DNA from: Methanobacteriota archaeon
GTDB lineage: Archaea > Thermoplasmatota > Poseidoniia > Poseidoniales > Poseidoniaceae
DNA: 36,956 nucleotides
Direction of reading: 5' to 3'
Assembly (NCBI GenBank): GCA_018650165.1
Contig: JABIGM010000053.1
Span: forward strand, 1-36,956
Shown here in pieces: positions 16,926 to 24,276 of this stretch. The translations under genes were made by a program, and so were the position numbers. The number at the start of each line of letters is the position of its first letter. The stretch's first letter is position 1. The notes beneath the pieces were generated by a model, which had not been told where the DNA came from, did not search any database, and saw only the letters and a list, made by a program, of their open reading frames with translations.

Positions 16926-19448
16926 ATGAGTAAGAGTTTCTCTAGAATGAATGCCGTTTTGCTAGCCGTCCTTTTGTGCGCATCAGTTTTGCCACAAGGA
17001 GCAGTTGCAGAAGATGGAACAACTGAACATTTTGCATTTGGTGTAGAATATGATTGGTCGAATATGAATGATGATTTTGAATCAATGACTGGATTGCCAT
17101 TGGATGATATCCTGGCAGATGTCATGCAGTCGGCTGATGATGCTGGGATCGAGATGTTAATCCTCGAAGAAATCACAGGAACATCCTCTATGGTTATCGA
17201 CCAATATGAAGATGGAACTATGATGTTGAATCCACCTGATGGTACTGGCTCAGTAGAAGTAACAAAGCACGTTACAGAATTGACCCTTCGACATGGGGCA
17301 TTAATGGACATGGCTATGATCAGCGAGTGGTCAGATGCTCGTGCTGGATGGGATCTTACAATTTCTGGAGGCTCTGAAGGAATAGTCAATATTGATGCAT
17401 ATTATGTTGAATACCGTGACGTTGATGGGCTAATTTATGGCCACGATGTTGATATGTCTATGGCAACAGAACAATCTGTATTCTTTGGCCTTCAAGGTCA
17501 TTTAGAAGCAGAAGATGGCGAATCGGTAATGCCTCTTGATATTAGCATGGAGATGGGTGTCGATTATGCTATTACCAATGCACAAAGCGAAGTTGTCTAT
17601 TCTGAAGCAAGTACTCTGTACCAAGCAATGTCTGCCTTAGAAGGCGGAGATGACCTGTATTGGAGTATTGGTGAAAGCGATGATGATTACGTTTATTGGT
17701 ATGAATTAGATGAAGATGATACAAATTGCGAATGGTACTACAGCTATGGGGAATATGAATGTCATACAATCGAAACAGTCAATGCAGATTGGACAGTTTT
17801 GACTGATGCTGACAGTTGTGATTGGAGCTCATATGAATGGGAATGCTATGGTCCGGGCTATAGCTACTGGTTCGGTTACTGTGAATATTACAACAATACA
17901 GGACAGGATGCGTATGCATGTACATATGATTTCGGCAATGAATATGATTGGGAGTACTACTTATACGATACCAATTATGAAGATGGAACCAATCCACCAG
18001 GAGTTGGTGAAGAGTATTGGTATTATTACCCTTATTGTGAACATTACGAGTACGGTGAATACCATTGCACATATGATTTCGATTGGGATGATGATTACCA
18101 GAATTCCCTAGATTGGACACACTACGAAGATGGAACTAGCCCACTAGGTGATGGTGAAATCTGGGATGAAGTCGAATCACACACAGGTACATTCTCTACC
18201 GTTACAGGATTCAATTTCGAATTAACAGGCCTACCTGCTGAAGAGATGGGATTACCTGAAGGAAAGTGGGATGTCTCTGCAAGTGATTCAGAGACTGACA
18301 CTGGTGCATTCGACGAAGATTTCGAGTGCGAAATGGGAATGGAACTATTTGAAGGCACTCAGATGATTACCACTGATGGTGAGCAAATCGAGGTTATGCA
18401 GGCATACACCTCTCCGCTTCCATTTGGAATGACTTGCCATGTTGCAAATCTATTCTATTATGCATTCATGGGTTCTGAAGACGCACCAACTCTTGCAGAT
18501 ATGGTTGAAGATTCTGTTTCTGAAATTGTTGAGAGCATGGGTGGAGATGATGAGTCTAGTGATTCGAGTGACCAACTTTTCTTAGAGGTTAGGGCTGAAG
18601 GACAAGATGAAGTCAGAATTAATGTTGAAGCATGGAACTTGGATTCCGATGGACAATACGAGGTATTCTTGGTGTTGGAGGATTCGGATGGAAACACTCA
18701 GGATGCAACATCGCTGGTAGTTCAACAAGGTACGACATATTTCTGGGACTCCGATTACATGTCTTCATCTAAGTGGGGAGAGCACTGTGTTATTGCACAA
18801 CTAAAGGATGTATCAAGTTCTAGTGCAGCAGCACCTATCGACTCCGCAACTACATGTTTCAACATTGCTCAGGAGATGGATCCGAGTGATTTGGTCATTG
18901 CTATTGCTGAAGGATTCGAAGAATCCACTCTTGAAAACGTTATGGAGAATTTTGGTAGTAACCTAGAGTACCGCCTTGAAGATTATGAAGCAGATATCGC
19001 ATACGATGATGGCGACATGTTTGTCCTTTGGGATAATACAAACAATATGGTTGTTGGATTCCAGATGGTTGTAACTACTGATAGCAGTAACATGTGGTAC
19101 ACTCTAGTTGGACCAGAGTCGGATTCCTATGGAGATGCCCCATCTCCGGTATCCCTGACATACTTCTCCGGACAGCAAGCGATTGCTCAAGAAGCAGATA
19201 TTGAAGATGACTCTACTCTCGAAGATCTTGTTGACTTAACCGCACATAATGATGACATTATAGAGGATGCAATCGAAGAATCGCTTGCAGACAATTCTCC
19301 TGAAGCTGGCGGACCGTCTGAAAATAGTGGCGATAATACAGCAGAAGCAGCGGATGATGGATTATTGCCATTTATCTCTCCGGTTTTGACAATCACAATG
19401 ATTGCGATTGCAGGTCTTGTTTCAAGTCTACGCACACGTAGAGACTAA
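16926..19448 (+). CDS. Acidic Tyr/Trp/Cys-rich surface protein with C-terminal anchor, function unknown
   Basis: The protein has 840 residues. A signal peptide (MSKSFSRMNAVLLAVLLCAS... to AVA) ends near residue 28. Residues about 45-260 form an acidic unrecognised domain. Residues about 250-415 are extraordinarily rich in Tyr, Trp, Asp and Glu and contain four short Cys-to-Cys loops (268-279, 298-307, 319-332, 371-381). The last two belong to a ~50-residue duplication ending in YEDGT. After a second unrecognised region comes an Ala/Ser/Glu-rich linker, then LLPFISP, a hydrophobic helix and RTRRD at the very C-terminus. This tripartite end resembles a PGF-CTERM/archaeosortase sorting tail in layout but lacks PGF, so a plain membrane anchor is the safe reading. 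It is followed eight bases downstream by a continuous open frame whose preferred start is at 19487. Confidence 0.75.
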   Translation: MSKSFSRMNAVLLAVLLCASVLPQGAVAEDGTTEHFAFGVEYDWSNMNDDFESMTGLPLDDILADVMQSADDAGIEMLILEEITGTSSMVIDQYEDGTMMLNPPDGTGSVEVTKHVTELTLRHGALMDMAMISEWSDARAGWDLTISGGSEGIVNIDAYYVEYRDVDGLIYGHDVDMSMATEQSVFFGLQGHLEAEDGESVMPLDISMEMGVDYAITNAQSEVVYSEASTLYQAMSALEGGDDLYWSIGESDDDYVYWYELDEDDTNCEWYYSYGEYECHTIETVNADWTVLTDADSCDWSSYEWECYGPGYSYWFGYCEYYNNTGQDAYACTYDFGNEYDWEYYLYDTNYEDGTNPPGVGEEYWYYYPYCEHYEYGEYHCTYDFDWDDDYQNSLDWTHYEDGTSPLGDGEIWDEVESHTGTFSTVTGFNFELTGLPAEEMGLPEGKWDVSASDSETDTGAFDEDFECEMGMELFEGTQMITTDGEQIEVMQAYTSPLPFGMTCHVANLFYYAFMGSEDAPTLADMVEDSVSEIVESMGGDDESSDSSDQLFLEVRAEGQDEVRINVEAWNLDSDGQYEVFLVLEDSDGNTQDATSLVVQQGTTYFWDSDYMSSSKWGEHCVIAQLKDVSSSSAAAPIDSATTCFNIAQEMDPSDLVIAIAEGFEESTLENVMENFGSNLEYRLEDYEADIAYDDGDMFVLWDNTNNMVVGFQMVVTTDSSNMWYTLVGPESDSYGDAPSPVSLTYFSGQQAIAQEADIEDDSTLEDLVDLTAHNDDIIEDAIEESLADNSPEAGGPSENSGDNTAEAADDGLLPFISPVLTITMIAIAGLVSSLRTRRD
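17727..18168 (+). repeat. Degenerate Tyr/Asp-rich Cys-loop repeat region within the acidic surface protein
   Basis: Four Cys pairs enclose 10, 8, 12 and 9 residues made mainly of Tyr, Trp, Glu, Ser and Gly. Units starting at Cys 319 (base 17880) and Cys 371 (base 18036) share the order C-E-x-Y ... Y-x-C-T-Y-D-F ... Y-E-D-G-T-x-P-x-G-x-G-E-x-W, giving an imperfect protein-level repeat of about 50 residues. The DNA copies have diverged, so this is not a recent slippage product. Confidence 0.7.
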
Positions 19449-19486
19449 AGCAAGAATTGAAACGAGAACAGCTCTCCTTCCTCACC

Positions 19487-20329
19487 ATGAGGGAGGGGAA
19501 GCCGTATGCCAAGTTGCTCCTTCACGGGGCTCAGTTTTTGATACTGGTCTCGCTTATACAGGCAGTAAATACTGAAATCTGGTACACAGGTGTAGTAGAA
19601 GTCGCGTATTCTGATGGCTTACCGGAAGGTTCGGGCGTGGAAGTCGAATTAGAAGTCGATCAAAAAAGGGCAGATGGTAGTATACAGGTTGATGGTTTTC
19701 TGACCTTCATGCAGTGGCAAACCACTCGTAATGACACCACTATTCCTTCGGATTTAGTTGAAGAAGAAAAGGATTTCATGGAACTAACTCCCCTTTCAGA
19801 AGTGCAAGAAGATGTCCCACTATTGTCAAAAGTTGCTTCAGCACTTGGATTATTGATATTTGGCTTGACCTTCTTCCAAATTAAAAATAGAGCAATTATT
19901 GGTTCGATTCTAAATCTTCTAGTTTTGTGGATAATAATTTCATTAGTAGTCTTGGCTCCTTTAGGATATATTGGAGGGATGGAATTTGGTTCAGGTTCAT
20001 TGGATAGGGAAGATGATGGCGAATCAACAGTTCATCAAACCACAAAAGGAAATTCGTTGATTAATCTAATAGATGGAGAATTAGAATATGAATTTGTGAC
20101 GAAGGGTTATGACCTTGGATTGGTCAATGAATCAAACCTTGATGAAGTAATTGCCGAAGCACCTGGCGAGGACCATCGCTCTTACATTGAAATGGATGGT
20201 GTTGCAGGTATCCATTACGGCCAATTTATTGTAGAATTAGTATGGGCATGGTTGGTATTATTTACCCTAGCACCTATGACTATTGCATTTAGCAATAGAG
20301 TTCGAATAGAAAAGCCACAATTATTGTGA
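19487..20329 (+). CDS. Multi-pass membrane protein of unknown function
   Basis: The protein has 280 residues from the ATG at 19487. The frame is open from a TTG at 19457, nine bases after the previous stop, but no Shine-Dalgarno supports that start. A hydrophobic segment near the N-terminus (LLLHGAQFLILVSLIQAV) is followed by a ~90-residue polar, probably external, region. Two hydrophobic stretches in the middle flank a short NRAIIGS turn, a second polar acidic loop follows, and a last membrane helix (VELVWAWLVLFTLAPM) leads to a basic tail. No family was recognised. Its position directly behind the acidic surface protein suggests cotranscription and perhaps a role in export, anchoring or partnering of that protein (inference). 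Its stop abuts the convergent GT2 gene stop with no gap. Confidence 0.7.
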   Translation: MREGKPYAKLLLHGAQFLILVSLIQAVNTEIWYTGVVEVAYSDGLPEGSGVEVELEVDQKRADGSIQVDGFLTFMQWQTTRNDTTIPSDLVEEEKDFMELTPLSEVQEDVPLLSKVASALGLLIFGLTFFQIKNRAIIGSILNLLVLWIIISLVVLAPLGYIGGMEFGSGSLDREDDGESTVHQTTKGNSLINLIDGELEYEFVTKGYDLGLVNESNLDEVIAEAPGEDHRSYIEMDGVAGIHYGQFIVELVWAWLVLFTLAPMTIAFSNRVRIEKPQLL

Positions 20330-21127
20330 TTACTTTTGCTCTGGAATATCGCCATTGAGTGAATCAGGATTATCTTTCAGTGGCCCCCATTCAGTTCGAG
20401 TACGGTGTAATCCTATACGTTTGATCCAAATGAATCTCAAGTTCTTCCAGCCATCGCCCCAAGTATGAATCTCAGCATCACCTACACGTGGTCGATAAGG
20501 TACAGATACTTCGATTGCTTTCTTTTTACCGAGAACTTTACGAGCAAGAATCTTCATTTCTTCTGAGAGTGGCATACCATCGTTTGTTGGCCTCATTTTC
20601 TCATTTTCAAAAATAGATTTGCGGAAAACCCACATTCCAGATTGTGAGTCCTTAATGCCGTATCCATATGCTAATCTTGCATTGAATGAAAGCATCCAAT
20701 TGCCGAACCCATGCAAACCTGACATCGAACCGTCTTCAGCTAAAGTCAATCTATCACATGTGATGAAGTCTAAATCTTCATCGATTAGTCTCTTTACCAA
20801 TTCAGGAACAACTTCTGCTGGATAGGTGCAATCAGCATCCATTGTGACAATAATATCTCCTTTTGCTACAACAAAACCGGTACGGTATGCTCTTCCGTCC
20901 CCCTTCCTTGGCTCCAAATGTACACGGACTCCTTTCTCAAGAGCAATTTCACGTGTTCTATCTGTGGAACTTCCATCGACAATCATTATTTCAAGTTCAT
21001 CACACCAATCACGGGGGATAGAATCCACGGTTGGACCGAGTGCTTCCTCCTCATTTCGGGTTGGAAGAATGATTGTGACAGATACAGGTAACTTGTCCGC
21101 CATAACTCGTGGATTAAAGGATTTCAT
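20330..21127 (-). CDS. GT2-family glycosyltransferase, dolichol-phosphate-sugar synthase-like
   Basis: The 265-residue GT-A fold enzyme has ILPTRNEE near residues 20-27, IVDGSSTDRT at about 49-58, a DAD metal-binding motif at 97-99, then a DRL segment and a SGMWVFRK acceptor-side motif. This matches DPM1/DolP-mannosyl- or glucosyl-transferase-like GT2 enzymes, which load a sugar from a nucleotide donor onto a polyprenyl phosphate on the cytoplasmic face. It has no membrane helices of its own. The start at 21127 is chosen over an upstream ATG (21160) because GGTGG lies six bases before it. It is divergent from the GT4 gene across a 59-base spacer, which supports a shared glycosylation role. 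The exact sugar and acceptor cannot be read from sequence. Confidence 0.88.
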   Translation of the reverse strand: MKSFNPRVMADKLPVSVTIILPTRNEEEALGPTVDSIPRDWCDELEIMIVDGSSTDRTREIALEKGVRVHLEPRKGDGRAYRTGFVVAKGDIIVTMDADCTYPAEVVPELVKRLIDEDLDFITCDRLTLAEDGSMSGLHGFGNWMLSFNARLAYGYGIKDSQSGMWVFRKSIFENEKMRPTNDGMPLSEEMKILARKVLGKKKAIEVSVPYRPRVGDAEIHTWGDGWKNLRFIWIKRIGLHRTRTEWGPLKDNPDSLNGDIPEQK

Positions 21128-21146
21128 TTGAAGCCACCTATCCCTT

Positions 21147-21164
21147 GGATTATTTATCATATTA
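21147..21164. promoter_or_regulatory. Shared AT-rich TATA-like region between the two glycosyltransferase genes
   Basis: The segment ATTATTTATCATATTA sits 20-35 bases from both the GT2 start (21127, minus strand) and the GT4 start (21187, plus strand). That places a TATA-like box at a usable distance from each. It is the only AT-rich block in the spacer. Confidence 0.4.
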
Positions 21165-21186
21165 CGAAGTGGGGTATTTGTTCGAC

Positions 21187-22455
21187 ATGCACATTGCGAT
21201 AGTGTCAGGTGAATATCCGCCTCGTTGGGGTGGAATCGGCTCGGTGGTATTCCACCTTGCAGGCCACTTTGTCCAATTGGGCCACGAAGTGAGTATAATC
21301 ACGCGTTCACATTCGGATTCGGTACCTTCACAAGAGGGCGTTGAGGTTATTCCTGTTCGCTGGGCCCGCCTTCCAATGGCTTTTACTCGCTCATATGGTA
21401 AAAATGCAATAAAAGCGTTGAAACGTCTGCATTCAAGAAAACCGATTGATGTGATCAATGCACATCTTCCTTTAGTATCATGGAAGAGAAGAGAATTCAA
21501 ATGGCTGGAGGCTAATATCGCCCCAGTTGTATCTTGTCTACATGGTTCTTGGTTGGGTGAAAAAGAAGGAGTAAAACGCGCTGCTGCAGCCCGTGAATCT
21601 GCAACATGGAGAAATCCTAATGACCTTGCAATTTTGACAACAGCCGGCTGGTATTCAAAATATGAGAGAGCAGGAATTTTAGAATCTAGTATCTGTGTTG
21701 CCAATTCACAATCAACACTAAAGGAATTCAATAGATGGTACAGACCAGATGAAAACTTTGACTGTGAAGTAATACTTTGGGGCTGTGACCACAAGGTGTT
21801 CAGACCATCAAATACCGACGAAGAATCTGAACAATTAGAACATGAAAGAATACGTAGATTATATGGTTGTGGTGATGAAGCAGCACTATCGCACCAATCC
21901 GACACCAATACTCCAATGTTACTAGCAGTCGGCCGCTTAGTAGCGCGTAAAGGTTACATGACACTTCTTAGAGCAATGCCCAAAGTATTGAATAAAAATC
22001 CCGGTGCAAAATTAGTAATCGTGGGCCGAGGGCACATGAAAGCAAGCCTCGAAAAGAATGCTCGAAAACTTGGGATTTCAGATTCGATTCACATTCAAAG
22101 CAGCCTATCCTTTGCTGAGTTAGCTCAACATTTCAGGTCAGCAGATTTGGTTGTGTATCCTTCATATTATGAGGGGCAGGGTCTGATTCCATTGGAATCA
22201 TTGGCAAGTGGTACACCTGTTGCAACAGTCGACCAAGAACCGCTAACAGAAATGGTCGATTCCACAGTGGGTGGATTATTCAAGCGAGGCGACCCAGTCG
22301 ATTTAGCTCGTTGTGTAAATGAGATGCTATCTAGCGATGAAACCGCTGGGAAAGCAATACTGGGACGGGAACGTGTTCTATCGAAATATACCTATGAGAA
22401 TAATGCTTCAGAATATGAAGCAGTCTTCCAACGAGCGATTGAAAAGAAGGGGTAA
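21187..22455 (+). CDS. GT4-family (GT-B fold) glycosyltransferase
   Basis: The protein has 422 residues. The N-terminal Rossmann half begins MHIAIVSGEYPPRWGGIGSV, the usual start of GT4 enzymes with a glycine loop for the nucleotide sugar. The C-terminal half has LLAVGRLVARKGY, KLVIVGRG and the EGQGLIPLE form of the E-x7-E motif (Glu 329 and Glu 337), followed by SGTPVA. The ATG at 21187 places this start correctly; the frame upstream to 21145 only adds poorly conserved residues. GT4 enzymes are retaining transferases acting on lipid-linked oligosaccharides, surface glycans or lipids. It is the first gene of a likely operon ending at 28832 and pairs divergently with the GT2 gene, suggesting S-layer or surface-protein N-glycosylation, though glycolipid synthesis is an alternative. 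Confidence 0.9.
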   Translation: MHIAIVSGEYPPRWGGIGSVVFHLAGHFVQLGHEVSIITRSHSDSVPSQEGVEVIPVRWARLPMAFTRSYGKNAIKALKRLHSRKPIDVINAHLPLVSWKRREFKWLEANIAPVVSCLHGSWLGEKEGVKRAAAARESATWRNPNDLAILTTAGWYSKYERAGILESSICVANSQSTLKEFNRWYRPDENFDCEVILWGCDHKVFRPSNTDEESEQLEHERIRRLYGCGDEAALSHQSDTNTPMLLAVGRLVARKGYMTLLRAMPKVLNKNPGAKLVIVGRGHMKASLEKNARKLGISDSIHIQSSLSFAELAQHFRSADLVVYPSYYEGQGLIPLESLASGTPVATVDQEPLTEMVDSTVGGLFKRGDPVDLARCVNEMLSSDETAGKAILGRERVLSKYTYENNASEYEAVFQRAIEKKG

Positions 22456-22495
22456 TCTGCGAAGGTCTGAAATCAAATCGCTTGTTGTGCTTATT

Positions 22496-24220
22496 ATGGC
22501 CGACGAATCATCGAGTATCCCTTCGATTGATATCGAGTTCCATGAAGCAGAGTTGATAGAAGAAGATGATTCAAAAATCCTGAATGGGATGCTTGGAATA
22601 ACCTTTGCTTTTTCAGTTGCATTTTTGATTTTAGCAACGAGCCTCGGTGAATTGGCAACAGACCAAAATTCTCCAATGTCAGAACCACTTTCCCCCGGAG
22701 ATACAATTGAAATAACATTTGGCGAGCCCATTTACATGCCTCGTCACGAAGAATGTATTGACATGGATAATGGTCAAGATGCGGAGTATGCCGGCTATGG
22801 GGTAGGATATGAGCCATCACTTTCAATCGACTCACTAGGCAATATGCAAATCACCGCTCACAAAGATTTGCGTTGGGGCGGAGAGGGAACTCCATTTGGG
22901 CCAATTTTAGGAGGCCCTACAGATACTTGGTATGCTTGTGAAGATGGTGAAATGACCTCATGGGACTATTGGGCATCGTGGTTCTGGGTCTCAACAGACA
23001 ACGGTTCTACTTGGGGTCATGGAGATAGTTTCGATCCAACTCCCGGCAATCTTGCTAATTCTGCTATTGGCTCAATCACCGGTGGCGCCTCAGAATGTCT
23101 TGGTGATGAAGGAGATATTGCAGTTGATAATAATGACGTAGTGTATTACTTGGACACCACTCTTGAGGATAACTGGTGGCACCGCTTTACTGAAGGCGGA
23201 GAATCCTATGAGATGGGCCCGGTTTGTCAGCGAATGAATACTATGGCTGCAGACGATCGCCCTTGGGTTGCTGCCCAAGGCGATGGAATTATTCACTATC
23301 TTGGAAATTCAGGAGCATCACCTCCCGAATGTACTGGAGACACAGGTCGATATTGGTACTACCATTCAGAGAACGGAGGGAATTCCTTTTCGCAATGCTT
23401 TGCAATGCCAGGGGGGTGGTCAACAATTTCCTCGGAAAATAATGGCTCTTATGTTTATGTGGCCCAAGAAGACGCCGACTCCGGCTCAGGAACAGTTCAG
23501 ATTAGAATTAGCGATGACTATGGCCGGGGTACAGGGCCTGGGCCATCAGATGGTTCTTGGGCTCCGCCTGTAGAACTTGGACCTAGAACCGGAAATTGTC
23601 CAGAAGGCTATCCGGTTGTCAATAACAACGAGGCCGGAACAGTAGTAGTAATCTGGGCTGATTGCGGAAATGGAGACCTTGGAGCGTGGGATATGCAAAT
23701 GGCAATTTCATATGACCATGGAGATACTTGGGAAGAAAGTTGGAGTGTTGCACCTGATTGGGGCGAGAGTGGCGGCATTACAATGTATCCGTTCGTCTCA
23801 ATAAGTGAGAACAACATGGTCTCAGTTGCTTGGTATGGCTTAGAGTATGGTGATGATGGTTATACTGAAGGTGATGAATGGTACCTAATGGTTGGCGGAA
23901 TTTATGAGCCTCACTTTGGCGATACCTTTGAGTGGTCAATCGCAGACCCAACTCCACTACATATTGTAACTGCATATGAGCAAGCAAACGGAGATGTTCA
24001 CGCACTGCACGATTTCTTTGAAACTGTCCATGGGCCAAATGGTGAATGGATGGGAATTGCATACCAGCAAAATATTGGATTACATCCCTTTGAGGAAAAT
24101 GAAGAACAGCGCTACATTAAATTCCTTAGGGGAGACGTAGTTACTGATGTTCCTGACCTCATTATTGTGGAAGATGAAGAAGTAGTACGCGGGCCAATTT
24201 GGATAGCGACCGATATCTGA
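22496..24220 (+). CDS. Signal-anchored BNR/Asp-box (sialidase-like propeller) surface protein
   Basis: The protein has 574 residues. The ATG at 22496 gives a short acidic N-terminus followed by one hydrophobic helix (about residues 31-50) and a large extracellular domain, a signal-anchor topology. Three Asp-box-like motifs are visible (STDNGSTW, SENGGNSF, SYDHGDTW), with strands such as EGDIAVDNNDVVYYL and DGIIHYLG that fit a BNR-repeat beta-propeller. Asp boxes mark sialidases and other glycan-binding propellers, but I could not identify the sialidase Arg triad or catalytic Tyr/Glu pair, so hydrolase activity is not claimed. It begins 40 bases after the GT4 gene in the same direction. The in-frame extension upstream to 22319 overlaps GT4 and is rejected. 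Confidence 0.75.
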   Translation: MADESSSIPSIDIEFHEAELIEEDDSKILNGMLGITFAFSVAFLILATSLGELATDQNSPMSEPLSPGDTIEITFGEPIYMPRHEECIDMDNGQDAEYAGYGVGYEPSLSIDSLGNMQITAHKDLRWGGEGTPFGPILGGPTDTWYACEDGEMTSWDYWASWFWVSTDNGSTWGHGDSFDPTPGNLANSAIGSITGGASECLGDEGDIAVDNNDVVYYLDTTLEDNWWHRFTEGGESYEMGPVCQRMNTMAADDRPWVAAQGDGIIHYLGNSGASPPECTGDTGRYWYYHSENGGNSFSQCFAMPGGWSTISSENNGSYVYVAQEDADSGSGTVQIRISDDYGRGTGPGPSDGSWAPPVELGPRTGNCPEGYPVVNNNEAGTVVVIWADCGNGDLGAWDMQMAISYDHGDTWEESWSVAPDWGESGGITMYPFVSISENNMVSVAWYGLEYGDDGYTEGDEWYLMVGGIYEPHFGDTFEWSIADPTPLHIVTAYEQANGDVHALHDFFETVHGPNGEWMGIAYQQNIGLHPFEENEEQRYIKFLRGDVVTDVPDLIIVEDEEVVRGPIWIATDI

Positions 24221-24226
24221 TTTGTC

Positions 24227-24276
24227 GGGGTTGTCTTGAAAACCAACCCCTCGCATGCATGTACATGCGCGCGAGG
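24227..24276. promoter_or_regulatory. Two consecutive inverted repeats spanning the start of the calcium-repeat gene
   Basis: GGGGTTG (24227-24233) pairs with CAACCCC (24244-24250), a 7-bp stem with a ten-base loop, just after the upstream stop. Immediately next, 24249-24276 is a 28-base near-palindrome with 14-base arms and two mismatches. Its core GCATGTACATGC is perfect and it contains the candidate start codons at 24259 and 24265. The two stems compete for bases 24249-24250. Confidence 0.45.

Noticed and set aside
17779-18120. Minus-strand His/Asn-rich open frame
   Set aside because: It is the antisense image of the Tyr/Asp-rich repeat region and has no start signal.
20826-21131. Plus-strand 101-residue open frame
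   Set aside because: It is antisense to the GT2 catalytic motifs, which are clearly coding on the other strand.
22319-22495. Upstream extension of the BNR protein
   Set aside because: It overlaps the end of the GT4 gene; the ATG at 22496 gives a normal acidic N-terminus and signal anchor.
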